Shown: positions 43,037 to 53,602, numbered from the stretch's first letter. The stretch is DNA of 64,000 nucleotides from Xanthobacteraceae bacterium (GCA_031291445.1 JARLJA010000012.1:62001-126000); one strand, 5' to 3'. A program made the numbers and translations. Notes: generated by a model not told the origin, from the sequence alone.

Positions 43037-45319
43037 TTGAGCGCTCGTCAGCCAAACGACTGGAAAACTCGCCTCCGGCACGCCCTGCTGGATATCGATG
43101 CGCGCATCGACTCGACACTGTTCTCGTCGGGCGCGGGACTGCGCGAGCTCTATGAGCGCTTTTCGACCTTCATGGACCGCTTCTATGTCGGTCGCTGGAA
43201 GCGCTGGGTATTCATCGAACCGCTGTCTGAAGCCGCGACGCTCGGCCTCGGCGGCCTGATCCTGATGCTCGCGCTTGCGGGCCCCGCCTTCCGCGAAACG
43301 GCGGACGAGGACTGGCTGAAGAAATCCGATCTCGCCATCACGTTTCTCGACCGCTACGGCAACGTCATCGGCAGCCGCGGCATCAAGCACAACGATTCGA
43401 TCCCGCTGGAGGAGTTTCCCGATCATCTGATCAAGGCGACGCTGGCGACCGAGGATCGCCGCTTCTATGACCATTTCGGGATCGACGTCGCCGGCACCCT
43501 GCGCGCGCTGGTGACCAACGCGCAGGCTGGCGGCGTCCGCCAGGGCGGTTCGTCGATCACGCAGCAGCTCGCCAAGAACCTCTTCCTGTCGAACGAGCGC
43601 ACCATCGAGCGCAAGATCAACGAGGCGTTCCTGGCGGTCTGGCTCGAAACCCGGCTGACCAAGAACGAGATCCTCAAGCTGTATCTCGACCGCGCCTATA
43701 TGGGCGGCGGCACCTTCGGCGTCGACGGCGCGGCGCATTTCTACTTCAACAAGTCGGCGCGCGACGTCACTCTGGCAGAAGCCGCGATGCTGGCCGGGCT
43801 GTTCAAGGCGCCGACCAAATACGCCCCGCACATCAACCTGCCCGCGGCCCGCGCCCGCGCCAACGTCGTGCTCGACAACCTGGTCGAAGCCGGCTTCATG
43901 AGCGAGGGCCAGGTGTTCGGTGCCCGGCGCAATCCCGCCACCGCGGTCGACCGCCGCGACGAGAACTCGCCCAACTACTATCTCGACTGGGCGTTCGACG
44001 AGATGCGCAAGCTCGTCAGCACGTTTCCGAAATCCTACGTGGAGCGTGTCTTCGTGGTCCGCACCGCGATCGACATGAACGTGCAGCGGGCGGCAGAGAA
44101 CACGATCGAGAACCAGCTGCGCCAGTTCGGGCGCGACTATCATGCCACCCAGGCCGCGACCGTGATCGCCGACCTCGACGGCGGGGTCCGCGCCATGGTG
44201 GGCGGGCGCGATTACGGCGCCAGCCAGTTCAACCGGGCGGTCGACGCCATGCGCCAGCCCGGATCCTCCTTCAAGCCCTACGTCTACACCACGGCGCTGC
44301 TCAACGGCTTCAAGCCGACGTCGGTCATCATCGACGGGCCGGTCTGCATCGGCAACTGGTGCCCCCAGAACTTCGGACATTCCTATTCCGGCGCCGTGAC
44401 CCTGACGCAGGCCATCACGCGTTCGATCAACGTCGTTCCGGTCAAGCTGTCGATCGCGCTCGGCGGCAAGGACGGCCCGAAGGCCGGCCGCGCCAAGATC
44501 GTCGAGACGGCGCGCAAGTTCGGCATCAAGGCTCCGCTCCCGGACACCCCCTCGCTGCCGATCGGATCCGACGAGGTCAGCGTGGTGGAACATGCCGTGG
44601 CCTATGCCACGTTCCCGAACAAGGGCAAGGCCGTCGCGCCGCATGCCGTGCTCGAGGTCCGCACCGGCGCCGGCGACCTGGTCTGGCGCTGGGACCGCGA
44701 CGGCAAGAAGCCGACGCAGGCGATCCCCGCGTCGGTGGCCGCCGACATGGCCGGAATGATGAGCCACGTGGTCGAGGAAGGCACCGCGCGGCGCGCCCAG
44801 CTCGACGGCATCCCCGCGGCGGGAAAGACCGGCACCACGAACGCGTTCCGCGACGCATGGTTCGTCGGCTACACCGGCAATTTCACCGGCGCGGTGTGGT
44901 TCGGCAACGACGACTATTCCCCGACCAACCGCATGACCGGCGGCTCGCTGCCGGCGCAGACCTGGCACGACATCATGGTGGCTGCGCACCAGGGCGTCGA
45001 GATTCACGACCTGGCCGGCGTCGGCCCCAGCAAGAGGATGGTGTCCGAGGCGGCGGCCTCGGCGAAGGCGCAGGACGTCAGCGCCGCGCCGCCCCCGATC
45101 CTCACCCGGCGCGGCGCCGACATCCTGGTCCAGGTCGAAAAACTGATGGATGATGCCGCGAAGGCCGTGTCGAAGACCTCGCTCACGGCGCCGGCGCAAC
45201 CCAAGGCTCCCGCGAAACCCTCGCCCTCGACGTCTCTCGATTCACCCGGCGGCGTCGCTTCGGCCGCGGCCGGGCCATCGAGCGGCGGAGCCGCTGTGGT
45301 CGCCGCGCGCAAGAACTGA
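43037..45319 (+). CDS. Penicillin-binding protein 1A-type bifunctional peptidoglycan synthase
   Basis: A 760-residue enzyme that polymerises lipid II and cross-links peptidoglycan in the periplasm. It has a TM at about 66-85. A GT51 glycosyltransferase domain follows, with catalytic Glu139 in [10 protein letters not shown] and [13 protein letters not shown]. The transpeptidase domain has SxxK at Ser410 (GSSFKPY), an SIN motif and KTG in AAGKTGTTN. The tail from about 665 is Ala/Pro-rich. It starts with TTG at 43037, with GAAGG five bases ahead. The DUF1214 gene follows after 25 bases. Confidence 0.94.
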   Translation: MSARQPNDWKTRLRHALLDIDARIDSTLFSSGAGLRELYERFSTFMDRFYVGRWKRWVFIEPLSEAATLGLGGLILMLALAGPAFRETADEDWLKKSDLAITFLDRYGNVIGSRGIKHNDSIPLEEFPDHLIKATLATEDRRFYDHFGIDVAGTLRALVTNAQAGGVRQGGSSITQQLAKNLFLSNERTIERKINEAFLAVWLETRLTKNEILKLYLDRAYMGGGTFGVDGAAHFYFNKSARDVTLAEAAMLAGLFKAPTKYAPHINLPAARARANVVLDNLVEAGFMSEGQVFGARRNPATAVDRRDENSPNYYLDWAFDEMRKLVSTFPKSYVERVFVVRTAIDMNVQRAAENTIENQLRQFGRDYHATQAATVIADLDGGVRAMVGGRDYGASQFNRAVDAMRQPGSSFKPYVYTTALLNGFKPTSVIIDGPVCIGNWCPQNFGHSYSGAVTLTQAITRSINVVPVKLSIALGGKDGPKAGRAKIVETARKFGIKAPLPDTPSLPIGSDEVSVVEHAVAYATFPNKGKAVAPHAVLEVRTGAGDLVWRWDRDGKKPTQAIPASVAADMAGMMSHVVEEGTARRAQLDGIPAAGKTGTTNAFRDAWFVGYTGNFTGAVWFGNDDYSPTNRMTGGSLPAQTWHDIMVAAHQGVEIHDLAGVGPSKRMVSEAAASAKAQDVSAAPPPILTRRGADILVQVEKLMDDAAKAVSKTSLTAPAQPKAPAKPSPSTSLDSPGGVASAAAGPSSGGAAVVAARKN

Positions 45320-45344
45320 ATCCGCGTGACATGACGAGAATTCC

Positions 45345-45923
45345 GTGCGGCTGATATTTCTCACACTGGTGGCACTCCTGCTGGCCACCGCCATCGGTCT
45401 CGGCGCCACCTGGATCACCGCGACCCGCGGCGTCAACGTGGGCACGCTGACCATCGGCTCATGGGTGGCGCGCCCGCGTACCGGGACCAGCGACATCGAC
45501 CCTTACGCCCGGGCATCGGTCGCACGCAGCGGCGAGTTGCCGATCGGCGCGGGTGACGGCATCGCCTTCACCGCGATCACGGACGACGCCAAGCGCCCGC
45601 TGGACGGACGCTGCGACGTGATCGTCAGCGGCGTCACGCCGGCGGCCCGGTTCTGGACGCTGACGCTCTACGATCCGACGGGGCAACTCGTCGCGAACAG
45701 CATGGAGCGCTACGGATTCACCAGCCAGGAGATCGTGCGCGGATCCGACGGATCGTTCGAGATCCGGATTGCGCCGCGCGCGCGCGCCGGCAACTGGCTT
45801 CCGACCGGCGGGCTTGACCGATACACCCTGGTGCTGCGGCTGTATGATACGCCGGTCGGCATCGCGACGCGTACCCAGCGCGACGCGCCGATGCCGACGA
45901 TCTCCACGGTGGGCTGTTCATGA
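45345..45923 (+). CDS. DUF1214 family protein
   Basis: A 192-residue protein with an N-terminal membrane anchor or signal (about residues 2-22) and an exported domain. The DUF1214 pattern is seen in WTLTLYDPTGQLVANSMERY, SDGSFEIRIAP and NWLPTGGLDRYTLVLRLYDT. In larger proteins DUF1214 follows a DUF1254 domain; here the two are separate genes in reverse order. The role is unknown. The GTG start is at 45345. The stop overlaps the next ATG as ATGA, so the pair is translated together. Confidence 0.85.
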   Translation: MRLIFLTLVALLLATAIGLGATWITATRGVNVGTLTIGSWVARPRTGTSDIDPYARASVARSGELPIGAGDGIAFTAITDDAKRPLDGRCDVIVSGVTPAARFWTLTLYDPTGQLVANSMERYGFTSQEIVRGSDGSFEIRIAPRARAGNWLPTGGLDRYTLVLRLYDTPVGIATRTQRDAPMPTISTVGCS

Positions 45924-46483
45924 TCCGATTTCTGGTCGCCCTGGTCAGCGGAATCGTCATGGGCGGTATCGTCCACCTCGTCAGCGTGCTGTCGCTGCCG
46001 CGGATCGCAAGCCTCGACGCCTATTCGCGCCTCGCGCCGCTGACGCCAGTGAACACGGTCACCGCGCTGCCGGCCGCATCGCCGACCAACAACCGAATTC
46101 CGCTGATGGATCCCGCCTTCGCGGTTGCGGTTTGCCGCTATGACCTGTCGAATGGGCCGATCAAGCTCGTGGTCCCGGTGAGCCAGGCCTATACCTCGGT
46201 CTCGTTCTATACCCGAAGCGACATCGCCTACTATGCGATCAACGATCGCTCCGCCGGCCGCAAGGTGATCGAACTCGACCTGATGACCGAAGCCCAGCAC
46301 GCCGAAGTGCCCGAAGACGAAGAAGTGACCGCCGCGGACCGGCTGATCATCGATTCTCCCGGCAACCGCGGTCTGATCGTGCTGAAGGCGCTTGCGGCCG
46401 AGCCGGGCCTGATGCCGCAGGCGCAGGCGTCACTGGCGACCGCGACTTGCAAGGTGCAGACCACGCCTGTCGCCGCCCGCTGA
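45920..46483 (+). CDS. DUF1254 family protein
   Basis: A 187-residue protein with an N-terminal membrane segment (about 2-25) and a probable periplasmic domain. The DUF1254 features are SLDAYSRLAPLTPVNTVTAL, DPAFAVAVCRYDLSNGPI and VPVSQAYTSVSFYTRSDIAYYAINDR. Its ATG overlaps the DUF1214 gene stop. The two proteins probably form a complex at the cell envelope. It converges on the lipoprotein gene with 24 bases between the stops. Confidence 0.85.
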   Translation: MIRFLVALVSGIVMGGIVHLVSVLSLPRIASLDAYSRLAPLTPVNTVTALPAASPTNNRIPLMDPAFAVAVCRYDLSNGPIKLVVPVSQAYTSVSFYTRSDIAYYAINDRSAGRKVIELDLMTEAQHAEVPEDEEVTAADRLIIDSPGNRGLIVLKALAAEPGLMPQAQASLATATCKVQTTPVAAR

Positions 46484-46507
46484 CGGCGACCGCCGCGGGG
46501 CGACCGG

Positions 46508-47281
46508 TCAGCCTTTGACAGTGAGGATCTGGGCGACGACCGGCGTGTGTTGCAGAGCGGCCTCCACATGCGCCGACAGGTCGCCGATCAGGCGGTCGGC
46601 ACCCGCCGCCATGTCATCGGGGCCCTGGACGACCAGTCGCTCCAGCGCCCAGTGATATCCCGCGACCCGCTGCCGCAGACATTCGCCCACCCACTGCACG
46701 ATCAGCGCATTTTCCTTCATCCGCGCCTGCGCGTCCGCGCGCTCGCGCGGCGACAGATCGGTAATGTATTTGAGGCTGGCGTCTCGTTTCTGGTCGAGGT
46801 CGGCGACCTGCGCCGCCGTCGCGAAGAAGCGATCGAGGCGCTGGATGTCGTCGCGTGCGTCGTCGATCACCTGCGCATAGCGCGAGGCGTGCGAGAGATG
46901 CGGCTCGTCGATCAGGTGACGGCCGTACATGGTGCGATCGAACCGGTAGCCCTGGTGCCACGGCGCGGCGATCGGGTCGTATTCGCCGAACACGCCCTTC
47001 CAGAGCGAACGCGAATGCGGCGGCTCGATGAAGGCATAGGCCTGGTTGCGCAGCGATCGTTCGCTGTCGGTCAGCTGGAAATCGGAAGCGCGCCGCCCGG
47101 TGCTCTGGATGGCCTCGACACCGACCCAGCGGTGCATGTCCTCGTTGAGGACGTCGTTGCGGGCCCGGCCGAAGTCTCCGGTGGAGCACCCCGGAAGCAC
47201 GATGGAAAGCAGTCCCAGCGCGGTGATGACGGCGGCCGCTCGGATGCGGCTCACGGGCCTCCGATATGGGCCGCCTGGCAT
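46508..47281 (-). CDS. Predicted lipoprotein of unknown function
   Basis: A 257-residue protein with a lipoprotein signal: hydrophobic ITALGLLSIV and the lipobox LPGC near residues 28-31. Modification at Cys31 and anchoring in the envelope follow. The mature part is helical, with HRWVGVEAIQ and a long Arg/Asp-rich segment, and I recognise no domain. The ATG at 47281 with GAGG upstream is chosen; the frame to 47557 overlaps the 68-residue gene. It lies 16 bases after that gene, so the two are probably one operon. Confidence 0.75.
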   Translation of the reverse strand: MPGGPYRRPVSRIRAAAVITALGLLSIVLPGCSTGDFGRARNDVLNEDMHRWVGVEAIQSTGRRASDFQLTDSERSLRNQAYAFIEPPHSRSLWKGVFGEYDPIAAPWHQGYRFDRTMYGRHLIDEPHLSHASRYAQVIDDARDDIQRLDRFFATAAQVADLDQKRDASLKYITDLSPRERADAQARMKENALIVQWVGECLRQRVAGYHWALERLVVQGPDDMAAGADRLIGDLSAHVEAALQHTPVVAQILTVKG

Positions 47282-47297
47282 CGCGAAAACCTCAAAT

Positions 47298-47504
47298 TCA
47301 GGATCGTGCGCGCCTGCGGCGGCGGCGCCCCGTGGCGGTGCCCTCTTCCGGTCCGCTGCCGCCGGCGGTTCCGTCGACGTTGCGCTCGATCCTGACCACC
47401 GGAAGGATGAGGACCGTCCCCATTTCCCCGCGTGGAATTTCATCCAGCCAGGTGCCCAGGCGACGCGACACCGCATCCGTCGGAAACTCGATGATGGTGC
47501 CCAT
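47298..47504 (-). CDS. Small basic-tailed protein, 68 residues
   Basis: Starts MGTIIEFPTDAVSRRLGTWL, has a hydrophobic strand-like stretch GTVLILPVVRIER and ends in a Gly/Glu/Thr linker with the basic tail RRRRRRARS. It belongs to no family I recognise. The ATG at 47504 has AAGGAG ten bases upstream; the longer frame from 47570 lacks this. It precedes the lipoprotein gene by 16 bases, and a CtrA-like box TTAA-N7-TTAA lies 68 bases upstream. It might bind nucleic acid through the tail, but that is a guess. Confidence 0.65.
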   Translation of the reverse strand: MGTIIEFPTDAVSRRLGTWLDEIPRGEMGTVLILPVVRIERNVDGTAGGSGPEEGTATGRRRRRRARS

Positions 47505-47572
47505 ACTCGTGTATCTCCTTGCCGCTTCCCGGATGCAGCCCCCGCGGCGCCGACCATAAGAGCCCGTCATGG

Positions 47573-47587
47573 TTAATGACTATTTAA
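47573..47587. promoter_or_regulatory. CtrA-like box TTAA-N7-TTAA (proximal to the 68-residue gene)
   Basis: TTAATGACTATTTAA matches the CtrA consensus exactly. It lies 68 bases upstream of the ATG at 47504, on the side of the minus-strand operon. A second exact copy is 101 bases further on. Confidence 0.55.
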
Positions 47588-47688
47588 TGATGGGGTATGG
47601 CGCGAGCGGCGACGGGCCACGCCACCGCCGCCGAACGATGGCTGCCCTTCCACCCCCCCGATCCGAGCCGGTTAACGGTCTGTTTTCC

Positions 47689-47703
47689 TTAACGGCTTGT
47701 TAA
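47689..47703. promoter_or_regulatory. CtrA-like box TTAA-N7-TTAA (proximal to the DUF2336 gene)
   Basis: TTAACGGCTTGTTAA matches the CtrA consensus exactly, 40 bases upstream of the ATG at 47744. A TTAACGG copy at 47672-47678 repeats its first half 17 bases upstream. Confidence 0.6.
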
Positions 47704-47743
47704 AGAGCCCCCGCTAACGTCATCGCCGGATCTCCCGGTCACC

Positions 47744-48724
47744 ATGAAGATGACGCCAATTCCGACCTTTCCCGGCTTCGACGGACTGATGACGCTGTCG
47801 CGCCGCGAGGGCGTCGACATCCGCCCGACCCTGCTCCGGGTTCTCACCGATCTCTATGTGCAGACGACGGCACACACGTCGGACGAGGAACAGCAGTTCG
47901 TCGCCCTGACGTCACGGCTGATCGACGAAGTCGACGACGCGACCCGCGCGGCGGTCCGCGCACGCCTGTCGATCTATCCCAATACCCCCCGACAGATCGC
48001 CGACAAGCTGGAGCTGAGCCCGGCCGATCCGTCGTCGATCCCTCTCGCTCCGAGACTGGAAGCTCCGCCGATGCTGGCGCCCGAGGCCGGCGAGGAGCCG
48101 CCTGTGCCGCAACGAACGGCCGCGCTGACGATGCAGCCGCAGGATGCCTACGAACTGAACAGCATGTTCTTTGCAGCCGACGAGTCCGAGCGGATCCTGA
48201 TCCTCCGCAATCTCGAGGCGGCGCCGCTCAAGCCGGCGCCGCGCATCGACGCCGGCCGCGCGACACGCAGCATTGCCGCGCTGGAACGCATGGCCCTGGA
48301 AGCGGACATGATCGGCTTCGTGCACGAAATCGCGCAGGCCCTGATTCTGCCCGCACGGCTGGCGCGGCAGATCGTCGAGGATCCGAGCGGCGAGCCGCTG
48401 GCTTGCGCCGCCCGCGCCCTCGGCATGACCAGCGAGATCTACGAACGCGTCCTGCTGTTCCTCGACCCGGAGCTCGGGGCATCGGTCCAGCGGGTCTACA
48501 GGCTGTCACGCCTCTATGACACCTTGAGCGAACGCGTGGCGCTGGTCGTGCTCGCCGCCTGGCGGGGCACTTCGCTTGCCAGCACACGCGCCAGGTATCA
48601 GCCCGCGCTCCATGACGATGAACGCCAGCGGGCGCGTTCGACGTCTGTCCCGAGCCCGGCGGCGAGGCCGGCGTCCAGCCCGACCGCGCCCACCATGCCT
48701 GCGCGCGGTGGCACCAGGGGCTGA
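47744..48724 (+). CDS. DUF2336 family protein
   Basis: A 326-residue cytosolic helical-repeat protein; DUF2336 proteins occur widely in Alphaproteobacteria and have no established activity. The pattern is seen in RPTLLRVLTDLYVQ..HTSDEEQQFVALTSRLID and in repeated helix pairs rich in Ala, Leu and Arg up to residue 280. The C-terminal 50 residues are Pro/Ala/Ser-rich and probably disordered. The ATG at 47744 is the start. Two CtrA-like boxes precede it, so it could be cell-cycle controlled. Confidence 0.85.
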   Translation: MKMTPIPTFPGFDGLMTLSRREGVDIRPTLLRVLTDLYVQTTAHTSDEEQQFVALTSRLIDEVDDATRAAVRARLSIYPNTPRQIADKLELSPADPSSIPLAPRLEAPPMLAPEAGEEPPVPQRTAALTMQPQDAYELNSMFFAADESERILILRNLEAAPLKPAPRIDAGRATRSIAALERMALEADMIGFVHEIAQALILPARLARQIVEDPSGEPLACAARALGMTSEIYERVLLFLDPELGASVQRVYRLSRLYDTLSERVALVVLAAWRGTSLASTRARYQPALHDDERQRARSTSVPSPAARPASSPTAPTMPARGGTRG

Positions 48725-48788
48725 TCGCCCTCGGACCCCTGGTGTGATGGATTTGACATTCGCTTCGGCATTGCCGGGAATCGGGACA

Positions 48789-49133
48789 CTAGCCGCCGGT
48801 CAGATCCAGAAAATGCCGCCCGGCCTTGTCCTCGATCTCGACGATCCAGAGATCAGGATCGAAGCGAACTTCACGAGTCAGCCGCTCCTCCACCTCCTGC
48901 TCCGGAACCGGTTGCGGCGACGTCGGCACGAACACCCGCTCGACGGGACGGCTGTCCTCGTAGGCGGTCTGCGGTGCCGGCGCGAACAACAGGGCGGTGC
49001 CGTCGAGCAACGCCACTTTGACGAACACCGCGCCGGCCTCGTCGGCGCCATGACGCCGTACCGCGCCGAACATGCCGTTGATCTGGCAGCGGCGCAGATA
49101 GGCCGCGACCCAAATGGTGGATTTCAAGCGCAT
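48789..49133 (-). CDS. DUF1491 family protein
   Basis: A 114-residue protein recognised by the pattern RLKSTIWVAAYLRRCQINGMFGAVRRHGADEAGAVFVKV and FDPDLWIVEIED, typical of DUF1491. It appears cytosolic and has no known function. The ATG at 49133 is the start. It lies 119 bases downstream of the peptidoglycan-binding protein gene on the same strand and converges on the DUF2336 gene. Confidence 0.88.
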   Translation of the reverse strand: MRLKSTIWVAAYLRRCQINGMFGAVRRHGADEAGAVFVKVALLDGTALLFAPAPQTAYEDSRPVERVFVPTSPQPVPEQEVEERLTREVRFDPDLWIVEIEDKAGRHFLDLTGG

Positions 49134-49252
49134 GAGCGGACGATAAGGCGGCCGTGCCGCGAGGCAATGCCAAAGTCGTCGTTCGGCGGGAAAAAGTCAG
49201 CGTCCGCGACGGCGTGCGTGCGACCGGCGCATCGACGCGCCGGTTCAGCCTG

Positions 49253-49898
49253 CTAGTCGATCGGCCGGCCGGTCGCCGCCGCCAGTTCGCGCGTCAGCCG
49301 ATCGGAGATCTGGCCGCTGACCGGAAGTTTCCTCTCACGTTCGAAGCGCTCGACCGCAGCCCTCGTCTCGGGGCCCGCGATGCCGGTGGGCTTGAGCTGC
49401 CCATAACCAAATTCGGTCAGAACCCGCTGCACGGTCGAAATTCGCCGCGTCGATACGATCAGGTCGCCGACGGGATCCGCATGGGCCTGAATTGGCGCGG
49501 GCGGTCGCGGTGCGGCGTTCGACTGCGAGGCGGCCAGTGGGGCCACGGCTCGTGCGGCTTGGGGAGGAGCTTCGGCGGCCTTGGGGTCGGCGTGGACATC
49601 TGCGTCGGAGGGGCGCGGGCGCGGCAGCGGGCTGGGGCCGGCCACGGCGGTCGACGGCTGCTCCGTCGTTGCGGGAAACACCGCGCTGAACATCGGCGCG
49701 GGGTGACGGCCGGCCTGCAGGAACGCGGCGTTGGCGACGATGGCGATGGCTGCGATTCCGGCGACGGCTCCCGCGATGACGTCCTTGGGGTTTCGCAACA
49801 GCGCGCGCACCAGCAAGCTCCTGTCCCGCACAGCAGCAGACCCATTCGCCCGCGGGGAAGCGCGGCGGTGCGGCGTATCGTCTTCGATCACGAGAGCT

Positions 49899-49906
<8 letters not shown>
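49253..49906 (-). CDS. Peptidoglycan-binding domain protein
   Basis: A 217-residue protein with a membrane segment at about 43-64, a Pro/Ala-rich linker of about 80 residues, and a C-terminal PG_binding_1 domain (STVQRVLTEFGYGQLKPTGIAGPETRAAVERFERERKLPVSG). The orientation implied is an N-terminal cytosolic tail and a periplasmic wall-binding domain. The start overlaps the end of the kinase gene by 8 bases, so the two are cotranscribed. No enzymatic motif is present. Confidence 0.85.
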
Positions 49907-51743
<1,837 letters not shown>

Positions 51744-51795
51744 CAGACGCTCCGCAATGCCCCCGTTATCATTGCCGGATCGTGTCAGAGCGAGC

Positions 51796-51810
51796 TTAAG
51801 CGAACGCTAA
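51796..51810. promoter_or_regulatory. CtrA-box-like sequence TTAA-N7-CTAA
   Basis: TTAAGCGAACGCTAA differs by one base from the CtrA consensus and is itself nearly palindromic. It is about 50 bases upstream of the GTG at 51743 of the kinase gene. Confidence 0.3.
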
Positions 51811-51988
51811 GGCGCCGTGTTCCGCTGCGCCTCGATCGGGCATGCCGACCGCCGCGCCGCCTCGTACACGCGCATTTGCCTTGGAATGGTGAACGCGAAG
51901 TTTCCGGCCATGGCTGATTTATGGTTTCGAAAGTGTGGATGGCGGCGTTCGCGGCGAGGAGCTGGGCGAAATCATGGCTCTTCCATCG

Positions 51989-52020
51989 ACCAATTGAAAA
52001 TTTACGGCAAAATAATTGGT
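51989..52020. promoter_or_regulatory. Inverted repeat ACCAATT-N18-AATTGGT
   Basis: Perfect seven-base arms 25 bases apart (start to start) in an AT-rich patch. It is about 120 bases upstream of the DUF5330 gene. It could be an operator for either divergent gene. Confidence 0.35.
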
Positions 52021-52142
52021 TGCAACTTTAAGCAACTTGAAGCGACCACTCTCACTTCAGTTTCACCGGCTGCTGCTAGCGTGACATCACGGTTGCGGGG
52101 GCGACCGTGACGGGATGAGAACACGAGAGATCGGGTGGCGGA

Positions 52143-52544
52143 ATGTTCTTTCTGCTTCGCATGGCGTTCTGGCTCGGGCTGGTGCTCGTGCTGCTGCCGA
52201 CGGACAAGTCACAGGATTCGGACAAGGCTCCGCAGGTTGCCGCCTCCGACGCGATCTCGGCCGCCACCGCGGCAGTGGTCGACATGAGCCAGTTCTGCAG
52301 CCGCCAGCCCGGCGCCTGCGCCGTCGGAGGTCAGGCCGCGACCGTGATCGGCCATCGCGCCCAGATGGGAGCCAAGAAGCTCTACGGCATCATCACCGAA
52401 AAGCGCGCGCCCGATCATACCGGATCGATCGGAGAGGCCGGCCACGGCGGCGGCAGTGACACCTTGACGCCCGTGGATCTCGAAGTGGAGTGGCAGGCTC
52501 CAGCCGCTAAAGCGGCCGCCGACGAGACTGGCCCGACCCCCTGA
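52143..52544 (+). CDS. DUF5330 family protein
   Basis: A 133-residue protein with an N-terminal membrane anchor (FFLLRMAFWLGLVLVLLP) and a short exported domain with two cysteines in FCSRQPGACAVGG. This is the DUF5330 pattern of Rhizobiales. The C-terminus is Gly/Asp/Ala-rich. Function is unknown. The ATG at 52143 is the start. It lies alone, about 120 bases before sufE on the same strand. Confidence 0.82.
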   Translation: MFFLLRMAFWLGLVLVLLPTDKSQDSDKAPQVAASDAISAATAAVVDMSQFCSRQPGACAVGGQAATVIGHRAQMGAKKLYGIITEKRAPDHTGSIGEAGHGGGSDTLTPVDLEVEWQAPAAKAAADETGPTP

Positions 52545-52660
52545 TCCGCGTCAGATAGCGCACCACGCCGCATATAGAGTGGCCCACCCGATGGAACCAT
52601 GGCTTCCCGGCGGGCGGGTCATTCATTATATGAAGCGGACGGACTGCTGCGAGGCGCGCA

Positions 52661-53092
52661 ATGACGATCGACGACATCAAGGACAATTTCGCGCTGCTCG
52701 ACGAGTGGGACGACCGTTACCGTTACGTCATTGAACTTGGACGGACCCTGGCGCCCATGTCGGAGGCCGACCACACCAGCGAAAACAAGGTACAAGGCTG
52801 CACCAGCCAAGTCTGGCTGGCGCGCAGCCTGACACGTGACGCCTCCGGCGCGCAGGTCCTGCATTTCGTCGGGGACAGCGACGCGCATATCGTACGCGGG
52901 CTGGTCGCCATCCTGCTGGCATTCTATTCGGACAGGACGCCGCAACAGATCCTGGACACCGACGCGATCGCTCTGTTCGAGCAGCTGGGTCTGCGTGAGC
53001 ACCTGACCCCGCAGCGCTCCAACGGCTTCCGCGCCATGGTCGAGCGCATCCGCCGCGACGCCCGCGAGGCCATCGCCACGGCCGCGACTTAA
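52661..53092 (+). CDS. sufE: SufE family cysteine desulfurase sulfur acceptor
   Basis: A 143-residue cytosolic protein that takes persulfide sulfur from SufS-type cysteine desulfurase for Fe-S cluster assembly. The acceptor Cys47 is in NKVQGCTSQVW, with DNFALLDEWDDRYRYVIELGR at the N-terminus, both SufE hallmarks. Length fits. The start is the ATG at 52661. No sufS or other suf gene is in the window. It converges on mucR. Confidence 0.94.
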   Translation: MTIDDIKDNFALLDEWDDRYRYVIELGRTLAPMSEADHTSENKVQGCTSQVWLARSLTRDASGAQVLHFVGDSDAHIVRGLVAILLAFYSDRTPQQILDTDAIALFEQLGLREHLTPQRSNGFRAMVERIRRDAREAIATAAT

Positions 53093-53116
53093 ATCGCCGC
53101 GACTTCGGCTTCTGGA

Positions 53117-53144
53117 CTTGGGCATCTGGGCTTGGGCATCTGGA
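53117..53144. repeat. 14-base tandem repeat between sufE and mucR
   Basis: CTTGGGCATCTGGG occurs twice in tandem (the second copy differs at the last base) in the short gap between the convergent sufE and mucR stops. It may be slippage; no function is implied. Confidence 0.6.
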
Positions 53145-53188
53145 CAACCGTCGCCGAACAGGATGTTCCCGGCCCGGCCGCCGTGGGT

Positions 53189-53602
53189 CTAGCGTCGCCG
53201 GCGCCGCTGCTGGCCAAGTCCCATTTTCTTGGCCAGCTGGGAGCGAGCCACCGCGTAGCTCGGCGCCACCATGGGGTAGTCCGGGGGCAATCCCCATTTC
53301 TCCCGGTATTGCTCGGGTGTCATGTTGTACTGCGTGCGCAGATGGCGCTTGAGCGATTTGAACTTCTTGCCGTCTTCCAGACAGACCAGATAGTCCGAGG
53401 TCATGGACTTCTTGACCGGGACCGCCGGCTTGGCGGGCTCGGCAATGGCTTCAACATGGCCTGCGGAAACCCTGACCAGCGCACCGTGGATCTGGCTGAT
53501 CAATGCCGGGAGTTCGGACGCCGGCGTGGCGTTGTGGCCGACATAGGCCGACACGATATTGGCCGTGAGTTCGATGAAGTTCTTCCCCGGGCCGTCGCTC
53601 AT
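53189..53602 (-). CDS. mucR: Ros/MucR family transcriptional regulator
   Basis: A 137-residue DNA-binding protein. In rhizobia members control exopolysaccharide, motility and cell-cycle genes by binding AT-rich DNA. The zinc-finger-like region is [33 protein letters not shown]...(C74, D77, H87, Q91). The N-terminal half is the oligomerisation domain ([16 protein letters not shown]). The usual second zinc-binding His is Gln91 here. The ATG at 53602, preceded by AGAGAG, is the start. It is the only recognised regulator here that could plausibly control the polysaccharide locus. Confidence 0.92.
   Translation of the reverse strand: MSDGPGKNFIELTANIVSAYVGHNATPASELPALISQIHGALVRVSAGHVEAIAEPAKPAVPVKKSMTSDYLVCLEDGKKFKSLKRHLRTQYNMTPEQYREKWGLPPDYPMVAPSYAVARSQLAKKMGLGQQRRRRR

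Larger units (their letters stand above)
51744..52142. other. Divergent intergenic region with AT-rich inverted repeat
   Basis: This 399-base region separates the kinase (minus) and DUF5330 (plus) genes. It has a CtrA-like TTAA-N7-CTAA sequence at 51796-51810. An AT-rich section at about 51989-52060 contains the seven-base inverted repeat ACCAATT/AATTGGT. I find no gene in it. Confidence 0.5.

Noticed and set aside
42818-45199. A 793-residue minus-strand open frame
   Set aside because: It lies entirely over the PBP1A-type gene and is rich in Arg, His and Asp, as expected for an antisense shadow in GC-rich DNA.
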